DNA of 64,000 nucleotides. Origin: Nocardioides sp. SR21 (GTDB lineage Bacteria; Actinomycetota; Actinomycetes; Propionibacteriales; Nocardioidaceae). The position numbers and the translations under genes are program-made. The stretch covers positions 496,001 through 560,000 of the forward strand of contig NZ_JAKWJR010000001.1 of NCBI RefSeq assembly GCF_022761125.1, read 5' to 3'. Positions 55,165 to 62,266 of the stretch are shown here, piece after piece. The notes under the pieces were generated by a model that saw nothing but the letters and a program-made list of their open reading frames with translations, ran no database searches and was not told where the DNA came from. Within the stretch, counting starts at the first letter, position 1, and the number at the start of each line of letters is the position of its first letter.

Positions 55165-56879
55165 GCGCCGACCTGGACTTCGACGTCCTCGTCGTCGGGT
55201 CCGGCTTCGGTGGCTCGGTCACCGCGCTGCGGCTGACCGAGAAGGGCTACCGCGTCGGCGTCCTGGAGGCCGGCCGCCGGTTCGCGGACGACGAGCTGCC
55301 GGAGACGTCGTTCGACGTCACCAGCTACCTCTTCCGGCCCGAGGTCGGCTGCTACGGCATCCAGCGCATCGACGCGCTGCGCGACTGCCTGATCGTGTCC
55401 GGCGCGGGCGTGGGCGGCGGGTCGCTGGTGTACGCGAACACGCTGTACGAGCCGCTGCCGGCGTTCTACAACGACCCGCAGTGGAGCCACATCACCGACT
55501 GGCAGTCGGAGCTGGCGCCGTACTACGACCAGGCGAAGCGGATGCTCGGCGTCGTCGACAACCCGCTGCGCACCCCGTCGGACGACGTGATGGAGAAGGT
55601 CGCCAGCGAGATGGGTGTGGGGGAGTCGTTCCACACCACGCCGGTCGGCGTCTTCTTCGGCGGGCCCGGGGCGGGCATGGGGCAGAGCGTCGACGACCCG
55701 TTCTTCGGGGGCGCCGGCCCGGAGCGCAAGACCTGCATCGGCTGCGGCTCGTGCATGACCGGCTGCCGTCACAACGCCAAGAACACGCTGGTGAAGAACT
55801 ACCTGCACCTCGCGGAGTCCGCCGGGGCGAAGGTCCTCCCGCTGACCACGGTCACGCAGATCTCGCCGCGGTCCGGCGGTGGGTACGACGTGCACGTGAA
55901 GTTCACGAAGGCCAAGACGTCGCGCCGCTCCGCGCGCCGGGTGCTCACCGCGGACCAGGTCGTGCTGTCCGCGTCGGCGCTCGGCACCCAGCGGCTGCTG
56001 CACCGGATGCGTGACGAGGGGCACCTGCCGCGGCTGTCCGAGCGCCTCGGCCACCTGTCGCGCACGAACTCCGAGTCGATCGGCGGTGTCGTCGCCCCGG
56101 ACCTGAAGGTCGACTACAGCCAGGGCATCGCGATCACCTCGAGCTTCCACCCCGACGAGAACACCCACATCGAGAACGTCCGCTACGGCCCGGGCAGCAA
56201 CCTGATGTCGCTGCTGCAGTCGGTGCTCACCGACGGGGACGGCGACGAGCCGCGCTGGCGCACGTGGATGCGCGAGATGTGGGCGCAGCGCACCAAGGTC
56301 CTGGACCTCTACGACATGAAGCACTGGTCCGAGCGGACCGTGATCGCGCTGGTCATGCAGAGCCTCGACAACTCGATCACGACGTACACCAAGCAGGTGC
56401 CCGGCACCCGCAAGCGCTACCTCACCTCCAAGCAGGGCCACGGCGAGCCGAACCCGACCTGGATCCCGGCCGGCAACGAGGCGATCCGGAAGATGGCCGA
56501 GATCATGGACGGCTTCCCGGGCAGCGCCGTCGGCGACGCGTTCAACCGGCCGCTCACCGCGCACTTCATCGGCGGCTGCGCGATCGGCGACTCCGCCCAC
56601 ACCGGCGTGATCGACCCGTACCAGCGGGTCTACGGCCACCCCGGCCTGCACGTCGTCGACGGCTCCGCGGTCACCGCGAACCTCGGCGTGAACCCGTCGC
56701 TCACGATCACCGCCCAGGCGGAGCGGGCGCTGGCGTTCTGGCCGAACAAGGGCGAGGCCGACCCGCGCCCCGACCTGGGCTCGTCGTACACCCGGATCGA
56801 GCCGGTCGCACCTCGCTCGCCGGTCGTCCCGGACGACGCTCCGGGGGCGCTGCGGCTGCCCATCGTCGGGGTCAGCTGA
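55161..56879 (+). CDS. choD: GMC-type cholesterol oxidase homologue (ChoD)
   Basis: 572-aa FAD oxidoreductase like mycobacterial ChoD. VLVVGSGFGGSVTALRLTEK is the FAD motif (about 9-28); GAGVGGGSLVYANTLYEPL and FIGGCAIGDSAHTGVIDPYQ with PSLTITAQAERA are GMC signatures. A four-Cys motif, Cys192-x2-Cys195-x2-Cys198-x3-Cys202 (CIGCGSCMTGCRHN), resembles a ferredoxin-type cluster site and is conserved in this subgroup. No secretion signal, so it is cytoplasmic. The choD-guaA neighbourhood is syntenic with mycobacteria. Whether it truly oxidises sterols is debated for the family. Confidence 0.9.
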   Translation: MSADLDFDVLVVGSGFGGSVTALRLTEKGYRVGVLEAGRRFADDELPETSFDVTSYLFRPEVGCYGIQRIDALRDCLIVSGAGVGGGSLVYANTLYEPLPAFYNDPQWSHITDWQSELAPYYDQAKRMLGVVDNPLRTPSDDVMEKVASEMGVGESFHTTPVGVFFGGPGAGMGQSVDDPFFGGAGPERKTCIGCGSCMTGCRHNAKNTLVKNYLHLAESAGAKVLPLTTVTQISPRSGGGYDVHVKFTKAKTSRRSARRVLTADQVVLSASALGTQRLLHRMRDEGHLPRLSERLGHLSRTNSESIGGVVAPDLKVDYSQGIAITSSFHPDENTHIENVRYGPGSNLMSLLQSVLTDGDGDEPRWRTWMREMWAQRTKVLDLYDMKHWSERTVIALVMQSLDNSITTYTKQVPGTRKRYLTSKQGHGEPNPTWIPAGNEAIRKMAEIMDGFPGSAVGDAFNRPLTAHFIGGCAIGDSAHTGVIDPYQRVYGHPGLHVVDGSAVTANLGVNPSLTITAQAERALAFWPNKGEADPRPDLGSSYTRIEPVAPRSPVVPDDAPGALRLPIVGVS

Positions 56880-57002
56880 ATTCTCCTGAATCGGTGTCCG
56901 GAACCCCGTAACGCGCTTCTTTACCTCTCGTTGAGCCAGCGGACCCGGTCAAACGCTCCCTCCCACCGCCGGGTCCCGTGTCCAGGCTCTGTCCAGCAGA
57001 AG

Positions 57003-57065
57003 CGTGGACGGTCAGGGCCCGGCCACCCTCCCTCCCCGGCCGGGTCCTGACAGGGGGCGTCCACG
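57003..57065. repeat. Inverted repeat in the choD-guaA gap (63 bp)
   Basis: Arms GTCAGGGCCCGGCC (57011-57024) and GGCCGGGTCCTGAC (57038-57051) pair with one G-T, extended by CGTGGAC (57003-57009) with GTCCACG (57059-57065). It may be the choD terminator. The preceding 120 bp after the choD stop show no other structure. Confidence 0.65.
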
Positions 57066-57170
57066 TCGAATCGGGACTTTCCGTCCGTCGAGTCGGGAGT
57101 TTCCGCCACGACGTCGCGCCGGGCTGACGGAAAGTCCCGACTGAAGGGACGAAAACTCCCGATTCAACGT
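57063..57170. repeat. Four-copy direct and inverted repeat upstream of guaA
   Basis: A 15-nt unit, TCGGGACTTTCCGTC or close variants, occurs four times: 57071-57085 and 57093-57107 forward, 57126-57140 and 57148-57162 inverted. Copies 1 and 4, and 2 and 3, pair to form nested stems; the outermost arms extend to ACGTCGAA/TTCAACGT. This gives a 108-bp quasi-palindrome ending 29 bp before the guaA start. Confidence 0.8.
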
Positions 57171-57199
57171 GGGCAGACGGCCCTCGATAGGCTTCGCCC

Positions 57200-58768
57200 A
57201 TGACGCAGGCTGCGGAGCACGATCTGGTCCTGGTGGTCGACTTCGGGGCGCAGTACGCGCAGCTGATCGCCCGCCGCGTCCGCGAGGCGCGGGTCTACTC
57301 CGAGATCGTGCCGCACACGATGCCGGTCACGGACATGCTGGCGCGCAACCCGAAGGCGATCATCCTGTCCGGCGGGCCGTCGTCGGTGTACGCCGAGGGT
57401 GCTCCGAGCATCGACACCACGATCTTCACGTCGGGCACCCCGGTGTTCGGCATGTGCTACGGCTTCCAGCTGATGGCCCAGGGCCTCGGCGGCGAGGTCG
57501 CCCACACCGGCGCCCGCGAGTACGGCCGCACCGCGGTCACCGTCGGCGCGCCCGGCACGCTGCTCGCCGAGATCCCGGCCGCGCACACCGTCTGGATGTC
57601 GCACGGCGACTCCGTCGCGGCGGCCCCGCCGGGCTTCGACGTGCTGGCGTCGACCGCGGTCACGCCGGTCGCGGCCTTCGAGAACGTCGACCGCGGCCTC
57701 GCCGGCGTCCAGTGGCACCCCGAGGTGCTGCACACCGAGCACGGCCAGAAGGTCCTCGAGCACTTCCTCGTCAACATCGCGCACTGCCACCAGACCTGGA
57801 CGATGGTCAACATCGTCGAGGAGCAGATCGAGTCGATCCGCGCCCAGATCGGCGACCGCGGCCGCGCGATCTGTGGGCTGTCCGGCGGCGTCGACTCCGC
57901 CGTCGCCGCCGCGATCGTGCAGCGCGCGATCGGGGACCGGCTGACCTGCGTGTACGTCGACCACGGACTCATGCGCAAGGACGAGACCGAGCAGGTCGAG
58001 CGCGACTTCGTCGCCGCCACCGGCGTCGACCTGAAGGTCGTCGACGCCGAGAAGCGCTTCCTCGACGCGCTCGCCGGGGTCACCGACCCGGAGGAGAAGC
58101 GCAAGATCATCGGCCGCGAGTTCATCCGCGTCTTCGAGGCCGCCGAGGCCGAGGTGCTCGGCGACAGCGACGACAAGGTCGCCTTCCTGGTGCAGGGCAC
58201 GCTCTACCCCGACGTCGTCGAGTCCGGCGGGGGAGCAGGCACCTCCAACATCAAGTCCCACCACAACGTCGGCGGCCTGCCCGACGACCTCGAGTTCGAG
58301 CTCGTCGAGCCGCTGCGGACGCTCTTCAAGGACGAGGTCCGCCTGGTCGGCGAGCAGCTCGGCCTGCCGGCCGAGATCGTGTGGCGCCACCCGTTCCCCG
58401 GTCCGGGACTCGGCATCCGGATCATCGGCGAGGTCACCCGCGAGCGCCTCGACATCCTCCGCGAGGCGGACGCGATCGCCCGCGAGGAGCTCACCAAGGC
58501 CGGCCTCGACCGCGACATCTGGCAGTTCCCCGTCGTCCTGCTCGCGGACGTGCGCAGCGTCGGCGTCCAGGGTGACGGCCGCACCTACGGCCACCCGATC
58601 GTGCTCCGCCCGGTGACCTCCGAGGACGCGATGACCGCCGACTGGGCGCGACTGCCGTACGACGTGCTCGAGAAGATCTCGACCCGCATCACCAACGAGG
58701 TCCGCGAGGTCAACCGGGTCACCGTCGACATCACCTCGAAGCCGCCCGGCACCATCGAGTGGGAGTGA
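57200..58768 (+). CDS. guaA: GMP synthase (glutamine-hydrolysing)
   Basis: 522-aa bifunctional enzyme making GMP from XMP. N-terminal class I amidotransferase: catalytic Cys86 in [13 protein letters not shown] and His in [11 protein letters not shown] with Glu. ATP pyrophosphatase: P-loop [17 protein letters not shown], followed by the dimerisation domain ending [10 protein letters not shown]. Complete. The GC-rich leader contains the four-copy repeat; the start ATG lies at 57200. One base separates its stop from the convergent AraC-type gene. Confidence 0.97.
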   Translation: MTQAAEHDLVLVVDFGAQYAQLIARRVREARVYSEIVPHTMPVTDMLARNPKAIILSGGPSSVYAEGAPSIDTTIFTSGTPVFGMCYGFQLMAQGLGGEVAHTGAREYGRTAVTVGAPGTLLAEIPAAHTVWMSHGDSVAAAPPGFDVLASTAVTPVAAFENVDRGLAGVQWHPEVLHTEHGQKVLEHFLVNIAHCHQTWTMVNIVEEQIESIRAQIGDRGRAICGLSGGVDSAVAAAIVQRAIGDRLTCVYVDHGLMRKDETEQVERDFVAATGVDLKVVDAEKRFLDALAGVTDPEEKRKIIGREFIRVFEAAEAEVLGDSDDKVAFLVQGTLYPDVVESGGGAGTSNIKSHHNVGGLPDDLEFELVEPLRTLFKDEVRLVGEQLGLPAEIVWRHPFPGPGLGIRIIGEVTRERLDILREADAIAREELTKAGLDRDIWQFPVVLLADVRSVGVQGDGRTYGHPIVLRPVTSEDAMTADWARLPYDVLEKISTRITNEVREVNRVTVDITSKPPGTIEWE

Positions 58769-58769
58769 C

Positions 58770-59750
58770 TCAGCTGCCCTGCCGCAGCGTCTCGGACGGC
58801 GTCCGGCCGAACGTACGCCGGTAGTCCTGCGCGAACCGTCCCGCGTGCGTGATGCCCCAGCGCAGCATCACGTCGGTCACGGTGACGCCGTCGCCGCCGA
58901 CGACCAGCTCGTCGTGGATGCGGCGGATCCGCGCTGCGCGCAGGTAGGCCGTCGGGGTGGTGTCGAGGTGGGCGTGGAACGCCTCCTGGAGCGACCGCAC
59001 GCTGACGCCGACCGCGTCGGCGACGTCGGCGGTGGTGAGCGGCTCGGCGCAGCGCTCCTCGATGAGGTCCATTGCGCGGCGGAGCGCGCGCGGGCGGGTG
59101 GAGCCGTTGCGGTCGCCGAGCAGCGCGGAGTGCGAGCCGGTGTGCACCGCCAGCAGCCCGTCGACGACGGCGAGCTCGAGGGAGGCGGCGGCGAGTGGAG
59201 ATCGGCTGAGCGGACCGGTGGCATCGAGGTCGCGGACGACCGTGTCGACCAGGCCGCGCCAGCTGCCTGACCCCGGCTTGGTGAGGTCGAGGGCGAGATC
59301 GAGGCGCAGGCTCCGGCTCGGCACCTCGCCGAGGGCCAGCGCCAGTCTCGAGTCGAGCAGTGCCCGGTCGATCCGGATCATCAGCCGGGGGTTCGGGGCG
59401 CAGTAGCGCATCGTGATGGAGTCCCCGGGACTGGTCACGGCCGCCATGTCCGGCGTCGCGACCAGGGAGTGGGGTCCGATCTCGGCCAGGAACGTCCCCT
59501 CCAGGGAGATCTGGACGAGCACGTAGTCGCCGAGCTGCGCCGACACCTCGACGTCGCCGCCGTAGTCCATGTAGTGGAAGGACGTCAGGCCGAGGCCTGC
59601 CGCGTGGTGGACGACGTCGATCGCACCCGTGCGGTCGAGCGGGTTGAGCCGATGCGGGCTCAGTGCCGCCGACATGCGCTCCCGGGCGACTTCGACATCA
59701 GTCGTCCGAAATCCTGGCCTGGAGGCCAGCGGAACGGTCGCAGCGGACAT
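58770..59750 (-). CDS. AraC/XylS-family transcriptional regulator
   Basis: 326-aa regulator with an N-terminal ligand/dimerisation domain (about 30-200, including the AraC-binding-like FHYMDYGGDVEVSAQLGDYV) and a C-terminal double HTH: LTTADVADAVGVSVRSLQEA and VTDVMLRWGITHAGRFAQDY with FGRTPSETLR. This group often controls aromatic or steroid catabolism. It is divergent from the short sigma gene. Target not identifiable here. Confidence 0.9.
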   Translation of the reverse strand: MSAATVPLASRPGFRTTDVEVARERMSAALSPHRLNPLDRTGAIDVVHHAAGLGLTSFHYMDYGGDVEVSAQLGDYVLVQISLEGTFLAEIGPHSLVATPDMAAVTSPGDSITMRYCAPNPRLMIRIDRALLDSRLALALGEVPSRSLRLDLALDLTKPGSGSWRGLVDTVVRDLDATGPLSRSPLAAASLELAVVDGLLAVHTGSHSALLGDRNGSTRPRALRRAMDLIEERCAEPLTTADVADAVGVSVRSLQEAFHAHLDTTPTAYLRAARIRRIHDELVVGGDGVTVTDVMLRWGITHAGRFAQDYRRTFGRTPSETLRQGS

Positions 59751-59924
59751 CCGACCTCCCGAGGGTCAGGGGACGACCGAGTATCGCACCGGGGAGCAGT
59801 CGCCGGGCGCGGTTTCACACGCGTTCTGGGGATAGTCGCCGCGCTGGCCGGATCGCGACGCCGGTTCACCCCGTCGTAACATCTGCGCGGGTACATGAAT
59901 CGCGGTACATCTCGGGAGCCCAGC

Positions 59925-60437
59925 ATGGAGACCTACACCGAACTCGACGAGAGCGAGCTCGTCGCCGACCACCTGGCGCTCGTCGAGCGTCTGGTCTGGG
60001 AGATGGCGGTCGGATCGGCAGCCTCGGTCGACCGCGACGGGCTGCGACTCGTCGGCCGGCTCGCCCTCGAGCGCGCCGCCCAGGCGTGGGAGCCCGGGAC
60101 TCCCGTGGAGTTCGCGCAGGTCGCGGCCGTGTGGATCCGGACCGCGATCGCCGACGAGCTGCAGGCGATCGAGTGGATGGCCTGCACCTCGCGCCGCGGC
60201 CCGGGACTCAAGGCGGAGGTGCGGCTGGCCCGCTCGATCGCCATGCTCCCCGCCCGGCTCCGCGTGGTGGCGGCGACGTACTTCCTCGAGCACCGGTCGA
60301 TGGACGAGGTCGCCGACGAGCTCGGTCTCACCCACGAACAGGTCGCCCGGCTGCGCGCGCAGGCCCTCGTGCTGCTGCGCGACACCCTGGCCGAGGCGCT
60401 CGAGTCGCGTCGGCTCGGCCTCGCCCGGCCGGCGTGA
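59925..60437 (+). CDS. Short FliA/SigB-like sigma factor lacking region 3
   Basis: 170-aa protein. ELVADHLALVERLVWEMAVG followed by VEFAQVAAVWIRTAIADELQ matches region 2 of FliA/WhiG/SigB sigmas (LVxxHLPLV...IRGAILDxLR). Region 3 is absent: region 4 follows after a short linker as IAMLPARLRVVAATYFLEHR and DELGLTHEQVARLRAQALVL. Size therefore approaches an ECF sigma although region 2 is of the FliA type. ATG chosen for its GGGAGCC upstream; an in-frame ATG lies at 59895. Function unknown. Confidence 0.72.
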   Translation: METYTELDESELVADHLALVERLVWEMAVGSAASVDRDGLRLVGRLALERAAQAWEPGTPVEFAQVAAVWIRTAIADELQAIEWMACTSRRGPGLKAEVRLARSIAMLPARLRVVAATYFLEHRSMDEVADELGLTHEQVARLRAQALVLLRDTLAEALESRRLGLARPA

Positions 60438-60480
60438 CCCAGATCTCTCGACCCAAAACGTCCGAAACCGCCGCATTCGG

Positions 60481-60498
60481 CTCTACCGCCGGGTAGAG
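60481..60498. other. Short hairpin CTCTACC-GCCG-GGTAGAG
   Basis: A perfect 7-bp stem with a 4-nt loop, 44 nt after the sigma-like stop and directly before a larger terminator hairpin. It may belong to the same bidirectional terminator. Confidence 0.45.
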
Positions 60499-60506
60499 TT
60501 CCTCTC

Positions 60507-60538
60507 GAACCGCTGGGGACCCGAGACCCCGGCGGTTC
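60507..60538. terminator. Bidirectional terminator between convergent genes
   Basis: GAACCGCTGGGG (60507-60518) pairs with CCCCGGCGGTTC (60527-60538), one G-T pair, 8-nt loop, followed by TTCCATTT. It sits between the convergent sigma-like and LLM genes, 18 nt from the latter's stop. Confidence 0.85.
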
Positions 60539-60556
60539 TTCCATTTCCGGGACGAA

Positions 60557-61423
60557 TCAGCCGTTGACCGGCACCAGCACGTCGTGGGCGAACCGCTCCA
60601 TGCCGTCGACCTTCTGCTCCACCGTGCAGTCGAGGCCGTGGTAGTAGGCCCACGGCATCGTCCAGCAGTCGGTGACGCCGCCGGCCTCGGCGCGCTGGAA
60701 GTGCTCGGGCAGGAACGCGTCCTTGAGCGCGGTGATCACCGAGAACTCGCCCTCGGCGCCGACCTCGCGGCGCACCTCGGCGATCCGCCCGGCGATCTCG
60801 ATCGCCTCGTCGGTCGTGTACATGTCGCCCACCCAGCCGTCGTGGCGCGCCGCGCGGCGGAACGCGATCTCGGAGAGGCCGCCGATGAGGATCGGGATGC
60901 GGGCCGGGGGTGTGGGCTCCATGACGAGCCGGGGCGCGCTGTAGAACTCGCCCTCGAACTCGGTCCAGCCCGGCTTCCACAGCTCCGCCATCAGCGCGAG
61001 AGCCTCGTCGGTACGCCGGCCGCGGGTGTGGAAGTCCTGTCCCAGGAGCTCGAACTCCTCGCGGCACCAGCCGATCCCGGCGCCGAGGCTCACCCGGCCG
61101 CCGGAGAGCACGGCCGCCGTACCCACGCTCTTGGCGACCTGGAACGGGTTGCGGATCGCGGGGACGTAGACGGAGGTGAAGAAGTGCAGCCGCGTCGTCA
61201 CCGCGGCGAGCGCCCCGATCAGCACCCACGGGTCCGGCCAGGCGGCCGAGAAGTCCCAGCGCCGCGCGCCGTCGGGCGTGTACGGGTAGGGGGTCTCGAG
61301 CTCCTCGAGGTCGACCACGTGGTCCGGCACCGCCATCGAGTGGTAGCCGAGCTGGTCGGCCGCGCGGGCCAGGACGGGCAGGTGGTCGACCGGCTGGAAC
61401 GCCGTGCTGATCGAGAAGCGCAC
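60557..61423 (-). CDS. LLM-class F420-dependent oxidoreductase (TIGR03619-like)
   Basis: 288-aa luciferase-like TIM barrel. FQPVDHLPVLARAADQLGYH, SMAVPDHVV, FFTSVYVPAIRNPFQVAKSV, VLSGGRVSLGAGIGWCREEF and PILIGGLSEIAFRRAARHDG are typical of this F420-dependent group. GTG start. A near-consensus KstR site lies 22 bp upstream, so it may belong to the steroid regulon together with the cassette at 48-53 kb. It is a monocistronic unit ended by a hairpin. Confidence 0.88.
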   Translation of the reverse strand: MRFSISTAFQPVDHLPVLARAADQLGYHSMAVPDHVVDLEELETPYPYTPDGARRWDFSAAWPDPWVLIGALAAVTTRLHFFTSVYVPAIRNPFQVAKSVGTAAVLSGGRVSLGAGIGWCREEFELLGQDFHTRGRRTDEALALMAELWKPGWTEFEGEFYSAPRLVMEPTPPARIPILIGGLSEIAFRRAARHDGWVGDMYTTDEAIEIAGRIAEVRREVGAEGEFSVITALKDAFLPEHFQRAEAGGVTDCWTMPWAYYHGLDCTVEQKVDGMERFAHDVLVPVNG

Positions 61424-61444
61424 GCGCCCACCCTAGCGCCGAAC

Positions 61445-61458
61445 TAGAACAGGTTCTC
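61445..61458. promoter_or_regulatory. Near-consensus KstR-type operator of the LLM gene
   Basis: TAGAACAGGTTCTC agrees with TNNAACNNGTTNNA except for the last base; its core GAACAGGTTC is nearly symmetric. It begins 22 bp upstream of the LLM start, in a promoter-proximal position. Confidence 0.6.
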
Positions 61459-61509
61459 GTTCTTGCGGGTACCCGTTTGGGCGGTGCCCCGTGGGGGTAC
61501 CGCCGAGGC

Positions 61510-61553
61510 GGCCGCGGCGCCGATGTACTCACGCAGGCATCGGCACCGCGGCC
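61510..61553. terminator. Hairpin terminator of the 48-aa membrane protein gene
   Basis: GGCCGCGGCGCCGATG (61510-61525) pairs with 61538-61553 at 15 of 16 positions around a 12-nt loop, 10 nt beyond the stop of the minus-strand gene. Confidence 0.7.
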
Positions 61554-61562
61554 CTGGCGCTC

Positions 61563-61709
61563 CTAGGTGAAGATGCTGACGCCACCCGGGCCCACCAGGA
61601 GCCCGACGATGATCAGCACGACCCCGAACAGCACCTGACCCTTGAAGAGCTGGACGATGCCGCCGATCACGAGGACGACGGCCAGAAGCCACAGCAGAAA
61701 TGCGAACAC
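61563..61709 (-). CDS. 48-aa two-helix membrane protein
   Basis: A 48-aa, almost entirely hydrophobic protein: VFAFLLWLLAVVLVIGGIVQ, a short KGQ turn, then VLFGVVLIIVGLLVGPGGVS with a conserved-looking GPGGVSIF ending. Two helices in a hairpin are expected. The GTG start has a GGGAGGG ribosome-binding site 5 nt upstream and a terminator follows, so it is probably a real gene. I recall similar GPGG small membrane proteins in actinobacteria; function unknown. Confidence 0.65.
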   Translation of the reverse strand: MFAFLLWLLAVVLVIGGIVQLFKGQVLFGVVLIIVGLLVGPGGVSIFT

Positions 61710-61760
61710 GAGTCCCTCCCTTTCAGTTGTCGGGAAGGCATTACCCCGTTCGGGTGGGGT

Positions 61761-62174
61761 TCACTCGTCGTCGAGGTCCTCCACGACGTGGATCGCGGCC
61801 TCCTCGGCGGACGCCGCGCCGTCGTCGATGCCGACGTCGTCCGCCGCGAACTCGTCGGAGCCGGTCGTCCCGACCAGTCGCCCGGCCCGCAGGTCGCCGA
61901 CCTGGTCGTCGTCGGGGAGGTCCGCTGCGTCGTCGTACGGGTCGACGTCCGGCTCCTCCTGGCCGATCCGCTGGTCGATGGTCTCGCGGTGCTCCTCCTC
62001 CCAGGGCGTGTTGCCGTAGCCCTGTCCCGCCGACCACTTCTCGGGCGGCGAGTAGCCGCGGTCGAGCGGGTCGGCGACGTCGGCGTCGCCGAGGTCCTCG
62101 ATGTTCCCGGGCTGGTCCTCGTCGTCGACGCTGTAGTCGCCGTAGATCTCCTGGTCGCCATCGCCATGACTCAT
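61761..62174 (-). CDS. DUF5709-type acidic protein
   Basis: 137-aa very acidic protein (many Asp and Glu), no membrane segment. The central PLDRGYSPPEKWSAGQGYGN, with WEEEHRETIDQRIGQEEPDV, is characteristic of the actinobacterial DUF5709 family. Low-complexity acidic ends suggest disorder. ATG at 62174 lies 92 bp from the divergent phosphoketolase. Function unknown; stress-related roles are only conjecture. Confidence 0.8.
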   Translation of the reverse strand: MSHGDGDQEIYGDYSVDDEDQPGNIEDLGDADVADPLDRGYSPPEKWSAGQGYGNTPWEEEHRETIDQRIGQEEPDVDPYDDAADLPDDDQVGDLRAGRLVGTTGSDEFAADDVGIDDGAASAEEAAIHVVEDLDDE

Positions 62175-62266
62175 GACCGGAACGGTACCCGCCCGATTCG
62201 GGTGAGATGCGAGGCGAGGGCCATCCGGCCCTTGCGTGGCTGCCCGGCGGCGGCGAGCGTGGTGGC

